From Symsagittifera roscoffensis (Eukaryota; Xenacoelomorpha; Acoela; Convolutidae), in the NCBI RefSeq assembly GCF_963678635.1, contig NC_087062.1:20511789-20575788 (forward strand): 64,000 nt of DNA. Reading direction: 5' to 3'. Shown here in pieces: positions 1 through 10,660 of this stretch (positions within the stretch are counted from its first letter, which is position 1; the number at the start of each line of letters is the position of its first letter). Under the pieces are notes generated by a model. The model worked only from the letters and a program-made list of their open reading frames with translations, did not search any database and had not been told where the DNA came from. The position numbers and the translations under genes were made by a program.

Positions 1-1195
1 ACAGAGTTTAATTAATGCCTCAATATTTTTCTTAGAAAAAAATCATTTTGGGTTTTGGCTCTGAAATGCAGAACAGAACAGAACTCAAGTCTATAAACAA
101 ACCACTAAAAGAAAAATTTTATTTTCATTTACTCAATCAAACATATAAAAAAACCTTTGACAACGTCTGGATTGACGATGGAAATGGAAAAAAACTGGAA
201 ATTTTGAAAAAAATTCGCAAAACAAAATCGAAGTCTGAAAAACAGCAGATTCGTTAAGAAGACTGAAAAAGTCTAAATTGTGAAAGATCTGTGCAAAACC
301 AAAAAAAATGTATTTTAATTTTTAAAATCCGATAAACGAGGAGCAGTCAGCAGAGGACGCGATAGATAAAAAGCATAACCGATAAATGATGTTTCGATGA
401 TTATCTCTTTGTTTCGTGGCAATTGTCTAAAACTGGCAAAAATTTTTGACAATATTTGTGATTTCTTGTGATTGGTCTAAACACACTATCCAAAAATTGC
501 AAAAGTTATAATTTTATCTAAAAATTGCATTTATTAGCCTGTAGGAACCATGGACGACTTCTCGCCATTTTTTTTTCATTAAATTTTTAGTAAATTATGC
601 AAAAAAGTTTGATGAAAAAAACTTACCAAAAGTGATTTTATAACGGTCAAACAATATAGTTAAAGAAGCAAAAATTCTAAAGCTTTCGCCTATTAGCAGA
701 TCTATCAGAAGATACTTTTGAGTGCAAATACAGAAGACAGTTTACAAATTGTGTGTAATAAGGCATGTCCAAGGCTTTTGGTACAGTTGCTTATTCTAAT
801 TTACTTGCAAATTGTCGAATACAAGGGTTACTCAACCACTCCTAATGATTTTCTGTTTTGATAGAAAACAAGTTGCTCGTCAAATCTGAGAAATGACGAA
901 ACAGGAGTCCCACGAGGATCAGTATTTGGCCCAAATTTTTTCCTACACTAAAAAATTGTTTGTTTGAAACAGTAGAAATTTCAAAAAAATTTTTGTTTGC
1001 TAAATAAAAAGCATAAGTTAGGATTTTCAAAACAAGCAGAACATGAAAAATTACCTTACAAAGAAACCAAAACAGATGGCGTTGATTGAAAATTTTTTCT
1101 GATTACAAGAAAAACACAATTTTTCCGCAAATTTAAAAAAATCATATTCTGGAAAAAAAGTAATACTAGAAGTCAAAAACTTAGGTGTAATTACT
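1..1195 (+). pseudogene. LINE reverse-transcriptase remnant, copy 1
   Basis: This is a decayed piece of a non-LTR (Jockey/CR1-like) reverse transcriptase. The plus strand around 771-840 reads KAFGTVAYSNLLA, matching the common SKAFDTVxHxxLL block. Positions 904-933 read GVPRGSVFGP, the classic GVPQGSVLGP block before the catalytic YxDD. Frames shift repeatedly and stops are frequent, so nothing is translatable. The first 600 bases are the shared repeat 5' to the RT-like part. The same segment recurs at 16756-17930 and 19890-20640, so it belongs to a duplicated block and not to a single insertion. The clade assignment is tentative. Confidence 0.6.
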
Positions 1196-2303
1196 GACAA
1201 AACCGTTTCATTTTTTGAAACCTAATGTTGCTCTTAATGAAATGTAATATATATTTTTCAATTTTCTAGTGCACCAATTTATGACAACACAATTCAAAAA
1301 GTTGTTACTGCAAACTTTGAAGCAACTTATGCAACCTATGTGCCACGAGGTTTTTTGGTTTTTGGCATTGCAAAACAGCCATGTTCAACGCTTCACAACC
1401 TCAGCAGAGTTTGTTCAAACGAATCATTTTTAAACGGAAAAAGTTCAAAGATGTCAGAAATAAATTACATGACTAAATGAACAAATTGATTCGTGATTTG
1501 AGCAACATGTGTATGAGAATCAACAACTTCCTTAATCAACATCTTTTCCAGGAGTTTTGATTTGAATGAAACCGATTCTTCTTGACTTTGTTGAATTTAA
1601 GAGATATCTTTATGGATGGCTTAGAATTTTTCATCGAAAATTTTTGATTGACAAAATTTCTGTTCTGTCTGTTGTTAAAAACTTACCACTAGTATTAAAA
1701 CAACTTTTTTTGTGTCTGTTTTGTTTGAAAATTAAAAAAAAATAATTTTGTTTGAAAATTAGACCATTGTTTGTCATTTTTACTTCAATTTTTTATGTAG
1801 TTTTACAGTATCAAAAGCAACAAGTATTCATTTTCATCTTAAATGATTCAAAAAGTCATTTATCAAGAATTGCGAAAATCATTTGTGGCGCTATAAACAG
1901 GCTGAATAGCCTTCATAGTCTGCTCAAGCTGGTGCTTTTTAATTGCTAAACTATAATTTTATATATGAGGTGTTTTATACATCACTTTTTGTAAGGCACG
2001 CAGGTTGAAAACAGTTTTATATGATTATTGACTGGGAAAACAAACTTGATTTTGCAAAAATAGTGGCGTTTAATGACACAACAGGAAAGAATCCACGATT
2101 TTTTTCGCTCGGAAAAACATAGGAAGATTTTTGCCGCTTAACGTACAACCGATGATGTGCATTTAATCAATAATTATATATTTCAGTCAGTTTATTAATA
2201 ACAGAACAGAGTAAGAGCGGTGCTTATACTTAATTTTTACACCGGAGCTCTCAAAGAATCTTTTTGTAGCACTAGCAGAGAGCTTATATATTTTTCATTT
2301 CAG
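1196..2303. other. Segment retained only in copy 1; no gene recognised
   Basis: This stretch is missing from the other two copies of the block. Short open stretches occur (for example around 1260-1450 and 2020-2120) but none has a recognisable domain. Part may be the 3' end of the LINE; the right part is probably intronic sequence before the exon at 2304. Confidence 0.4.
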
Positions 2304-2480
2304 ATCTGCTCTCATAACAGCCAATGTTCGACGTCGGATACAAACTGCGGGGTGAGGTGTTGTTCGACAGATTGGTGCAACCTCTCCCCTCCCCCACCCT
2401 CGTCCTCTCTGCCGCTCTCCGTTTTTCTCTCAACAAGCCTCATATCCTATCTTCTATCTCCACGCTTCCTCCACACATGA
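2304..2480 (+). CDS. Terminal exon of a Ly6/uPAR (three-finger) GPI-anchored protein, partial
   Basis: A pyrimidine-rich acceptor (tttttcatttcag, ending at 2303) is followed by a 58-codon open frame ending in TGA at 2478-2480. It begins ICSHNSQC and contains CGVRCCSTDWCN, the diagnostic C..CCxxxxCN end of the three-finger fold (Ly6, CD59, uPAR). After the last Cys-Asn come a Pro/Ser linker and a hydrophobic tail (about 20 residues from LSVFLSTSL), as expected for a GPI-attachment signal. The tail argues for a membrane-anchored Ly6-like protein and against a secreted three-finger toxin. Upstream exons carrying the signal peptide and first fingers were not found in this window, so the gene is partial or an isolated fragment. 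Base composition is clearly richer in GC than the surroundings. The function and partner are unknown. Confidence 0.6.
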   Translation: MCSHNSQCSTSDTNCGVRCCSTDWCNLSPPPPSSSLPLSVFLSTSLISYLLSPRFLHT

Positions 2481-3296
2481 GACGACTGAATTTCAGATTA
2501 TCTTAAAAAACTGTGGCTCTTTTTCCTTTACTCTCCCACCTCTCATAAGATCAGTTTTGCGGTGCAATGAGGGGTTCAAATCGAAAATTAAACATGTATT
2601 TGTCATGGCCTAATTAATTAGTCGGCATGCCATATTTCATGACAATTGGAGAATGTGAAAAGAAATTTCACTTGTAAATAGCAGGAGGAGGGGGGAATTT
2701 TTCAAGTTTCTCACTCGGCTCTTTTCAAGTTTCCCACTCCCCTCGTAAAATCACATAAAGATTGTTCAAACGGTATTTTACAGGTAACATATTTCATATT
2801 TTGTCACTTTTTTGCGCTGACGTGTTAATTATTACCGTTTAGAGCATCAAAAGACTTTTCAAATCGGCTTTCCTAAATCAATTTTTAGAAAAATATTAAA
2901 GGGGGACTGGAAAAGGGTCAAAAGATCAAGTTTGACTCCAAAATATATTAATTTAAAAAGGTAATGATCTTGTGCTAAAATGTGATTTATCTTGGGATAC
3001 TTGCAAAGGACCCATAAAAGAGCCACAGTCAATAGTTATTTCATGTTCCATTAAAATCATATAAATCCTGATTTGCAATTCGAAACCCTTATCAAATTAA
3101 GAAATGAAAACTCCATTATATGTAGATTTAATAAATATATGAAATTGAACTTTTATCGAGAGCCAATCATATACCAAAATTTCGTCGCTCGTTCAATTTA
3201 TTTTTTTAATCCTAGGCGTATTTTGCTATAAGAAGTAATGATAGTTCGTGTGTTGTCATCGAAATCACAATTGTGAGTTTATATCCGGGTTGGCTC
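2481..3296. other. Left flank of the TIR element, no gene
   Basis: AT-rich DNA without a supported gene. From about 2823 onward it is shared with copies at 17931-18590 and 20640-21015, so it was present next to the inverted repeat before the block was duplicated. A C/T-rich tract follows the Ly6-like exon. Confidence 0.5.
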
Positions 3297-4560
3297 ACTT
3301 ATAGAGTAATTTCAGACACGGTACACCGTCTGTTCGTCGCGCTATCTTATTTTCGGCCACATAGATTCGTGCAACTTCTTAGTCTAATACCGATCTTTAT
3401 CTTTTTCTTATATCTCCTAGATTCAATAGATCTAGTGTAAACTCGTATTTCAGAGGTTAGACATAAGGAACTGTTTTAGAGATGAGCAACTGTTTGCTAA
3501 GTTAAATTTATTCTGTTCTGGCGGAAACTATAAATAGTTTCAGCCTTACAAATTATTATAAGCGTTAGTTATAGATCATGCTTGGTTAGTAGGAAGTATT
3601 TCAAAGAGATAAATTTCGCAATAATATAATTGAACAAAACTTCTAGTTTTAAACTGGTTCCACCCATCCGGGGCTTAGAGTTTTTAAGTTTAAGGTTTGT
3701 TGTTGTGAAGGATGGTTGGAGAAACTTTTTGATTCTTGGAGGAGGTTTTTTTTTGAAGCTGTGGCTGCCTGAATTAGGAGATAGAAACAGTTGCTGTGGA
3801 GTAGTTGTCTTCATAGAGAGAGAAGGGTACATTTGCTCAAACTTCAGAAGTTGGTCTCGTGTATCCAGATCGTGTTGAGTGACCGTGTCAAGAAATCAGA
3901 TTTAAACAATGATGTGTTGATTTCGTTAAGTTAGAGCGAGACTACGTGCATTCTCAACTATCATCAAATGGCGAGGTGGGTTTTGACTTTTCTGTCCGAA
4001 GCGCCAGATAACTAGGATTCTTATGCGAGTTCAAAATGGAAATGGCCAATGTTCTTCTTCAATAGGTACCTTTGCTGTGATGTTGGCTCCATACCATAGA
4101 TTTGCCATCCAGAGTTGGAATGTCATCGAGTTTTTATCTCCCTTTGCTGCTCGTTTCTTTTGCTCTTGGAAGTTTTTTTATTTTATATATTTATATCTGC
4201 ATTTTGTTAGTAAAATCAGTTTTAGTTTTAATTTTCTTTAATTATTTTTGCAGAAGCGTTTTGTTTAGTTTCGGTTATTTTAAAAAGTTGCTCACCCTAG
4301 AACTACTCTCGTCAAATAGGAGTGTGTGTCATAAGCGTGGTTCAAAGCGGATGATGAGACCGGCTATACAGCAAGCTCAGGACGTCCTCAACTGGTGGGT
4401 TGGGCCAGTTGCGAGAGTATAATTTTACCGTCTCTTTGAGCAGAGTTTCATTTTGTGTTCAACTTGTTTTTTATCAGGTGTTTTTCTCTTTTGGTCTTTG
4501 GTTGTTTCCTTTTATTAAGAACAGATTCTTGTGTTTTGTGTTTGTTTTTCTTTTGATTTT
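3297..4560 (+). repeat. Left terminal inverted repeat of the 7.36-kb element
   Basis: It pairs with 9405-10660 in reverse complement. Plus-orientation copies occur at 18591-18985 (truncated), 21016-22310 and 24841-26105. Small ORFs inside it (for example 4023-4241) are kept in the plus copies only because the DNA is duplicated; the right repeat does not preserve them. A possible splice acceptor (tttttgcag) lies near 4252. Confidence 0.7.
3520..3545. promoter_or_regulatory. Palindrome with embedded TATA box in the left TIR
   Basis: Two 12-base arms flank an AA centre, with one mismatch in this copy, and the centre reads TATAAATAG (3529-3537). The copy at 18799-18824 is a perfect palindrome, and those at 21239-21264 and 25064-25089 are nearly so. 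A TATA box reading inward at the element end suggests a promoter for the internal genes. The dyad could equally be a protein-binding or hairpin site. Confidence 0.5.
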
Positions 4561-4599
4561 TTAGAACAAACATCCCAATAAAATCCCTCCCTCCAAACC

Positions 4600-6830
4600 A
4601 CAAGAAATAGAAACCGCAAATATTGTAGCGAAACTTTATTCAAAAGCCCGAGCTACAACCTTAACAAGATATAAATTCACAGCAACCTTTTCAAAGAAAA
4701 AAAGTACACCGTTCTCAAGTCTCAAACGGAAACAAAATTAGACTCAAACACGAATCTTTCTATCAAAGCAACATAGAAAGACTTTTACATCTTAACCACG
4801 ACTAATGTAAAAACAAGCTCAAACGATTAAAGTTAACCACATTAAAGGCACAAATCAAAATTTGGTAAATTTTCAAGTTTTTCCAGACTCTGCACATCAA
4901 GCAGAACATGAAATATACATATAAAATGAGACAATAAATATCCGTTCCACGGCGCACACGAAAGATTAACGTATGACCTACACGATAAAAATTGAATACC
5001 ACATATCGGAATAAACAACCCTTCCAATTGTAAAGGAGACACAAAAAATGATGGTTATCAAAAAATACTGTTTTTTGATTGGAAAATCCAATTAGAAAAA
5101 GTACACCTAACACGAGATTTAAGAGACCACACAATAATTCATCAAGGAAAACGCTTACCTTGCTGAAACTACCAAGGTTATTGCGTTTCCACTAAAAAAA
5201 CACAAGCAACTATCGCTTATTTCCCTGAAGGCACATGTACCACATTTCAAGTTGCAATAATTCACGCAAGAAAGATTAAATTTTATAACAATTTTTTTTG
5301 AATCAATTCCCTTTGATAAGATAAGCCCGGATAAAATAAGACAAAACAGAAGTCATTATAACATTAAAGATGGAATAGAAATTAAATTACCCTCTTTTCA
5401 AATCTATCCCGAAACAACACTCGCTGGCAAATAAAAAACTCCACTTTACAAAACAAAATATTCAGAATTTCTTGTCGAATACGAAAAAGGTTCAAAGCGG
5501 ATGGTGAGACAGAATACAAGAAAATTAATAATTAACCCAACCCCAACGTACCACAGTTCTAGTGACGAAACCTCATACATCCCGGTAAAATTTTTGAGAA
5601 ACACAGAAAAGACTGGTGGAAAACTTCGCCCACAAGATAAAGGCAGCACACGTTTACAAGAACAATCACTCATGAACAATATTTATTTTGGTGGAATCCA
5701 CTATGACATCCACTTAGATGGGAAATTGGATTATACAATTAGCTGAATTTTTTGAGAAAAATCATTATCAGAATTCGAAACATTTCGTCACTTATTTGAA
5801 CTAGAACGAACACAAATTCTACAATCATTTGCTCTAGCAGTATTAAAATTACCTTACTCAGGATATTTTTTATCAGGCAATAAAATAAGTTTCATCGATT
5901 ACAAACAAAGTATCACCCTTATATGTTTTTGAAGATAAAATAAAAGGTGTTATAAAAGAATCCCTATTTTCTACAAAAATAAAGTTTATTTTGTCGATCG
6001 ATACACTTTTTAGACGAACATAATTTTGTGATACAGCCGTCTCATGTGGATCTGAAAAGAGCCACAATATTATACAGCTAAAACCACAGGAAGACAAATA
6101 TTATCTTCTCACCCCATACGCCACACTTATACCATCATTAAAAAAATTTTCACCAGAAAGTATCAGAGCCATTGTTCGTAACCCCAATAAAATATTACAA
6201 TCAATAGGTATATACTCCAGATCCGATATACAACATCACATTCGCACACAACAATTCCAAAAACTTCCTACAAAAAAGGACACAATTCAAAGACAATCAA
6301 ATGATCAAAATTTAAGAAAATTTGCCGAAAATGCAGGATTTTCAGACATCTATGCGCAAGACTACAGCGGATATTTGGAAGAAAAAAAACATTTAATTGA
6401 ACGGTGAAAATTACCGTCCACAAGATATTTCACCATTTAATATTCTTAGTTCTGTAAACCTCAAAAACAAACTTCTCGCCTTTCTAGGATGCCCCGACTA
6501 CATCTTAGAAAAATTGACTATCTTATACGCTGTGCGTACTTTTTTTTTGAATTTCTCATCTCTTTTTTAAAAAGAATATATAGCACATGCGCAATACACA
6601 CAAGTCAACAAACAAGCAAGTGTAGCACGCATTTTGTTTGCAGGATTTTTGGTATGACTTCAACAATGAATTAAAAAAAAAATTAGACGCTCGAATAAGC
6701 GAATACAACAAAAAAATATCAACCACACCAAAAGCAAACGATACTTCACAAGACAACAGAAATACAACATCTACTGCTCTACAATTACTCAAATTTCAAA
6801 ATAACCATTCAACATTTTTACTACTATAAA
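4600..6830 (+). pseudogene. Protein 1 of the TIR element, degenerate (possible surface-glycoprotein-like)
   Basis: No intact frame survives, but short stretches across three frames match the minus-strand copies at 28.2-30.8 and 32.2-34.9 kb. Examples are KARATTLTRYKFT near 4645, LPYSGYFLSG near 5850 and KKFSPESIRAIVRNP near 6150. Conserved cysteines and aromatic residues with a hydrophobic stretch before them loosely recall envelope-type glycoproteins of chuvirus-like or Bel/Pao-type elements. That is only an impression and no fusion peptide or membrane anchor was confirmed. Numerous stops and frameshifts make it non-functional. The gene ends just upstream of protein 2, in the same orientation, so both were probably expressed from the left end. 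The N-terminal part present in the minus copies is missing here. Confidence 0.4.
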
Positions 6831-7131
6831 ACTATAGAAATACAGCAAAAACAGAGCACATTCCTACAATTCATAGCTACCCACAAAGCACAGCTACCCA
6901 TATAGTAGCTCATGAACCGAATATAGAAGATACATACAAACAAATTGTAGAACAGCCACACACCACCAGTTTTCGTTCTCAGACCAACCATTTTTTTAGC
7001 CCACAATGAGCCGCCAGATTGGATGCCTCAACCGTGACCGTCCTTACCCATCCAATCTCTAACGTCACTGCATATCAACTTCTGACCTCACTTCCTCTCC
7101 CTTACCCTCATTCACTACTAATTCACCACGC

Positions 7132-8745
7132 ATGGATTCTGATGATTCCACAAACACAGTTTTCCATACCATCTCACAGTTTAATAATTCCGATATTGAC
7201 ACCCCAGGTAAATTTCAGAACTCCGAGCCGAGCCCGTTCGCTTTTTCGCAACCCCCCTTCCGTCCACTCTACACTCCAACTTGCGATGAAACTTCCCCAG
7301 CTTTTTCTTCATACACAGACGCAAACCCAATACTCTCCCTAATGACAAGTCATCAACCCGACCCCTCTAGCCCCGTCGATGAAGAACTAGAATACGAGCT
7401 TGATAATTTCATCATTGTACAACAACAGCTTCAAAACACTATCACATTAAAAATTCTTCACTTATCACAATCCATTTCCTCCGAATCCTCCGACCCAGCC
7501 TCCATAGTAAAAGAAACCCGAGCCCACCGAGTAATCAAACGAAAGCATCCCAATACCTAAATACTTCACCACCCCAATCAGCCCGACTGTTTTCCCTTCT
7601 TCCAATCCACCCAAACTCTAAGGAATTTTTAAATTCTGGCTTACCATTCTTCCCACAATATACTTACCATCAGACCACTAACAACGACCAACGAACTTAC
7701 GTTGACCAATATAGTCTGGTTTCCGCACTCTCATGGACATCATACTACCACTTCACTAACCCACTAGTACTCCTCTTATAGAATAACCCAGCTGAAAATG
7801 AAATATGTCGATCCCTTCTACATTACCTAACCACAGCACTGAATAAAAAACAATTCACAACCATAGAGTTAACGCAAACATTAAAAAGATTTGTTGCACA
7901 AAAAGCAAACAGATTTTCAAGTAGCCACTACGATTACGCTAATGCACAATATATGGAATATGCAATCTTAGAAGAAGACGAAAACACTAGTCGCCAACTG
8001 ACTAAAATTTTTTTCATAAAATCACAAAATGTATTTGTCATTAACAGCTTGAGTAAAAAAAAATATTATTTCTACAGCACTCCGAGACACTAAGTCTTAT
8101 GATTTATAATTCAACAAGTTTAATCACTTTTCACTAACTTTTTTTCTCCTCACACCAAAAGAACGTGACTTGCACCGCTCACATGAGATAAAGTTTCGCA
8201 CTAAACTAACTAACACATACACCTATTAAAAATTTATCGAACACCACTACATAACTAACACACCATCAAAACGACTACAACAACGTTTCACATTCATTAA
8301 CTCCAAATACACATCACCATACTTTCTAAACTTCACTTATTGTATAAAAAAGACTAACATGCAAGGCATCCTCCGAAACTATGACCCCGCAAGACAAATG
8401 TATATATTCTGCCCACTAATCAAATTTTTTTTATGTTGAAAAATTCTGCCCACTAATCGTTTTACCCACAAATACATACAACCCATCGAATCCAAATTCT
8501 AGAATACATTAATAATACTAAAAACAATCACAAGCTAAAAAACCTTATCCAAAATACACCGCATGAATTCTCACTCAAAAGTAAAGAGCACAAAATCATC
8601 CGAGCATTCGAGCTTCTATGACCTCTCGTTCAAACTAATTATGTCATCCACATGCTTGCCAAGCTCCTCACATCAACAGACACTTTTCGCACTATTTTAC
8701 TTAATAGAATTTTTGCCGACTACGACCCTTTGTAAGTATAAATAA
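7132..8745 (+). pseudogene. Protein 2 of the TIR element, unidentified, degenerate
   Basis: A good start (cgcATGGATTC, 7132) opens a 142-codon frame that is rich in Ser, Thr, Pro and acidic residues and begins MDSDDS. It stops at 7558-7560. Homology to the minus copies at 26.1-27.7 and 23.1-24.6 kb continues through frame changes: LPFFPQYTY near 7650, QFTTIELTQTL near 7850, FVAQKANRFSSSHYD near 7890, then a basic/hydrophobic C-terminal part near 8545-8715. The intact protein was probably about 500-550 residues, with a disordered acidic N-terminus and a folded C-terminal half. I recognise no domain. The same start and gene order are kept in the inverted copies, which supports a real gene of this element family. 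Confidence 0.5.
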
Positions 8746-9404
8746 ACACCTAAACTAATAAATTTCAAAACTTACTAGCCATTCTTTTCATATGTCTCAC
8801 TTTTCTTTTTTAGATTTCACCATTCAATCATCTAAAACAAATAACAAATTGTAAACTACCTTCTAAAAAACTTTAAAATTCGTATCAACAAATTGCAGTA
8901 AAATTTCTCACAGTAAATTACTAAATAATCCCCAATGCAATAAATATCAGTAAATTTATAAATTAAAAATTCCCCAAAAGCAGTGAAATTAAAACTCAAA
9001 CGTAGTAAATTCATAAAAAATCGCAGATAAATTCACGCAAGAACTAACCCTTTTACAGGACGCTTTTTTTATAAAATAAAAATCATTCACTCGCCCATAA
9101 ACTCTTTCCACAATCCCACAGCTCGCCCACGAAGAATTTTTTAAAAAATAAACTTTAAGTTTCAATTTCCACTGATAACAACTCTAACCAGTTTTCACAC
9201 GTTTCAAACTTTCCTTTAACCCGGTTGGAAGGAATTATATTGTAAACTAAAATGACTAACGCAGCCTACTAACGCCACATAACCACAAACTAATAGAATT
9301 AATATGAAAGAAAGTCCCAGGTTACGCAAACCGGATTCAATCCAGATTAAAACAGGATAAATAATTTTTTTGAAAGCCACTTTCAACTTTTCTTAAAACC
9401 AAAT
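8746..9404. other. AT-rich spacer between protein 2 and the right TIR
   Basis: No gene seen. The stretch around 9215-9260 (aacccggttggaagg) matches the reverse complement of 22630-22660, so it is part of the element. Confidence 0.5.
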
Positions 9405-10660
9405 AAAACACTAAAAATTCGAAAGACAAACCCAAAACAAACGATTCTACTTTTGACGAAAAGACACAACAAAACAAAAAGAGAAAAACACGTAATGAAA
9501 ATGTAACTAAAGGTTGAACATAAAAAAGACTCTGCACAAAGAGACCATAATGTATAGCCCATTCTGACCTCACCAACCAGAGGGACGTCCCGAGCAGGCT
9601 CTATAGCCGGCCTAACCCACCGCGCTACAACCACGCTTTGTGATCCACACTTTTTTTGACGAGAGTTGCTCTAGGGTGAGCGACTCTTTAAATAACCACG
9701 CTAAAATAAAAACGCTTTTGCGATAGCAATTAATAAAAAATCATAACTAAAAACAAAACTTAACTAACAAGATATAAAAAGATAAAAGCAATATGAAAAG
9801 TTTTCTTAGAGCCCAAGGAACTAGCAGCAAAGGAGATGGCAACCTGACTACATTCCAACTCTGAAATCGTAAATCTATTTGGTTTGCCGCCAAAGTGACT
9901 ACCCTCAAAGGATTTTAAGTATGGACTCAAAATCGCAGCAAAAGAAACCCATTGAACCAGACCAATGGCCATCTCGATGTTGATCTCACATACCGATCCT
10001 AGTCACTTGACACTTCACACGGAAAAGTTAAACTTCACTCTGCACGTAGTCTCGCTCTAAACTTATTGAAATCGATGCATCTTTGCATCGATCAGAAGTC
10101 TTGACACAATCACCCAAGACTACCCACGATAGACGAGACCTATCTTAAATCACGAACAAAACAGTCTTCTCCCATCTACAAAAACAGCTACATCTCTCTT
10201 CTCTCCAAGAATTTACTGCTCACAACTTCCAAAGAAAAATACATCACCTGTCTTTCATTACAGTAAACAATTAAAAACTATAAACTCTCTAAGCCACGGA
10301 TGGGTGGAACCAGTTCTTAACTAGTATTTATAAACCAATTATATTATTGATAAATTAACTCTATAAAATATTACTAACTAACCAATCAGATTCCATTTCT
10401 AACATTGACACTTATATGTAAATGCTGAAACTACATGTAGTTTCAGCACCAGAACAATTTGAATAAATTTTTACAATACAGTTGTTCTCCTTCCGGATAA
10501 ACTACAATACCAGTAATACACTAGATCTATTGAAACTAGGAGATATAAGAGTAAGATTAAGATTGGTATTAGACTAAGAAGTTGCACGAACCTATCCGGC
10601 CGAAAAAAAAGATAGCGTGAAGAACAAACGGTGTACCTTATCTGAAATTACTCTATGAGT
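9405..10660 (-). repeat. Right terminal inverted repeat of the 7.36-kb element
   Basis: The reverse complement of 3297-4560, with divergence. It contains a minus-strand 70-codon ORF (9760-9972, beginning MAIGLVQW) whose start lies over the same region as small ORFs in the left repeat but whose protein is not conserved. I do not call it a gene. Confidence 0.7.
10423..10448. promoter_or_regulatory. Perfect 26-bp palindrome in the right TIR
   Basis: This is the counterpart of the left-TIR palindrome. It is self-complementary over all 26 bases, with a CATG centre in place of TATAAATA. Both outermost bases differ from the left copy, yet pairing is kept. Confidence 0.5.

Larger units (their letters stand above)
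3297..10660 (+). mobile_element. 7.36-kb element with about 1.26-kb terminal inverted repeats and two degenerate genes
   Basis: The left end (3297 onward, act-y-atagagtaatttcag, y being c or t) and the reverse complement of the right end (to 10660) match for roughly 1.26 kb with many small differences. Shared landmarks include a 26-bp palindrome, a CACCCATCCG block and a TAGAGCGAGACTACGTGCA block. Between the repeats lie two plus-strand decayed coding regions, with related copies on the minus strand at 22.6-34.9 kb. I found no target-site duplication, DDE transposase, polymerase B or viral integrase, so the family is unassigned. It could be a remnant of a large DNA transposon, an integrated virus-like element with inverted terminal repeats, or a non-autonomous derivative. 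Compared with the minus copies, the N-terminal part of protein 1 appears deleted next to the left repeat. Confidence 0.65.

Noticed and set aside
2304-2480. Three-finger venom-type toxin
   Set aside because: The CCxxxxCN end is shared by the whole Ly6 fold, and the hydrophobic tail after it indicates a GPI-anchored cell-surface protein.
4023-4241. 72-codon ORF (MRVQNGNGQ...) repeated at 21742 and 25567
   Set aside because: Identical only because the TIR DNA was duplicated; the right TIR does not keep the protein and variants are not synonymous.
9560-9660. tRNA-like box A in the reverse complement of the right TIR (tagcgcggtgggttagg)
   Set aside because: No convincing box B, no cloverleaf, and the left TIR copies lose the match, so no tRNA or SINE is called.
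3297-10660. Maverick/Polinton identity for the TIR element
   Set aside because: No polymerase B, viral integrase, protease or capsid gene seen, the element is half the usual length, and there is no 6-bp target duplication.
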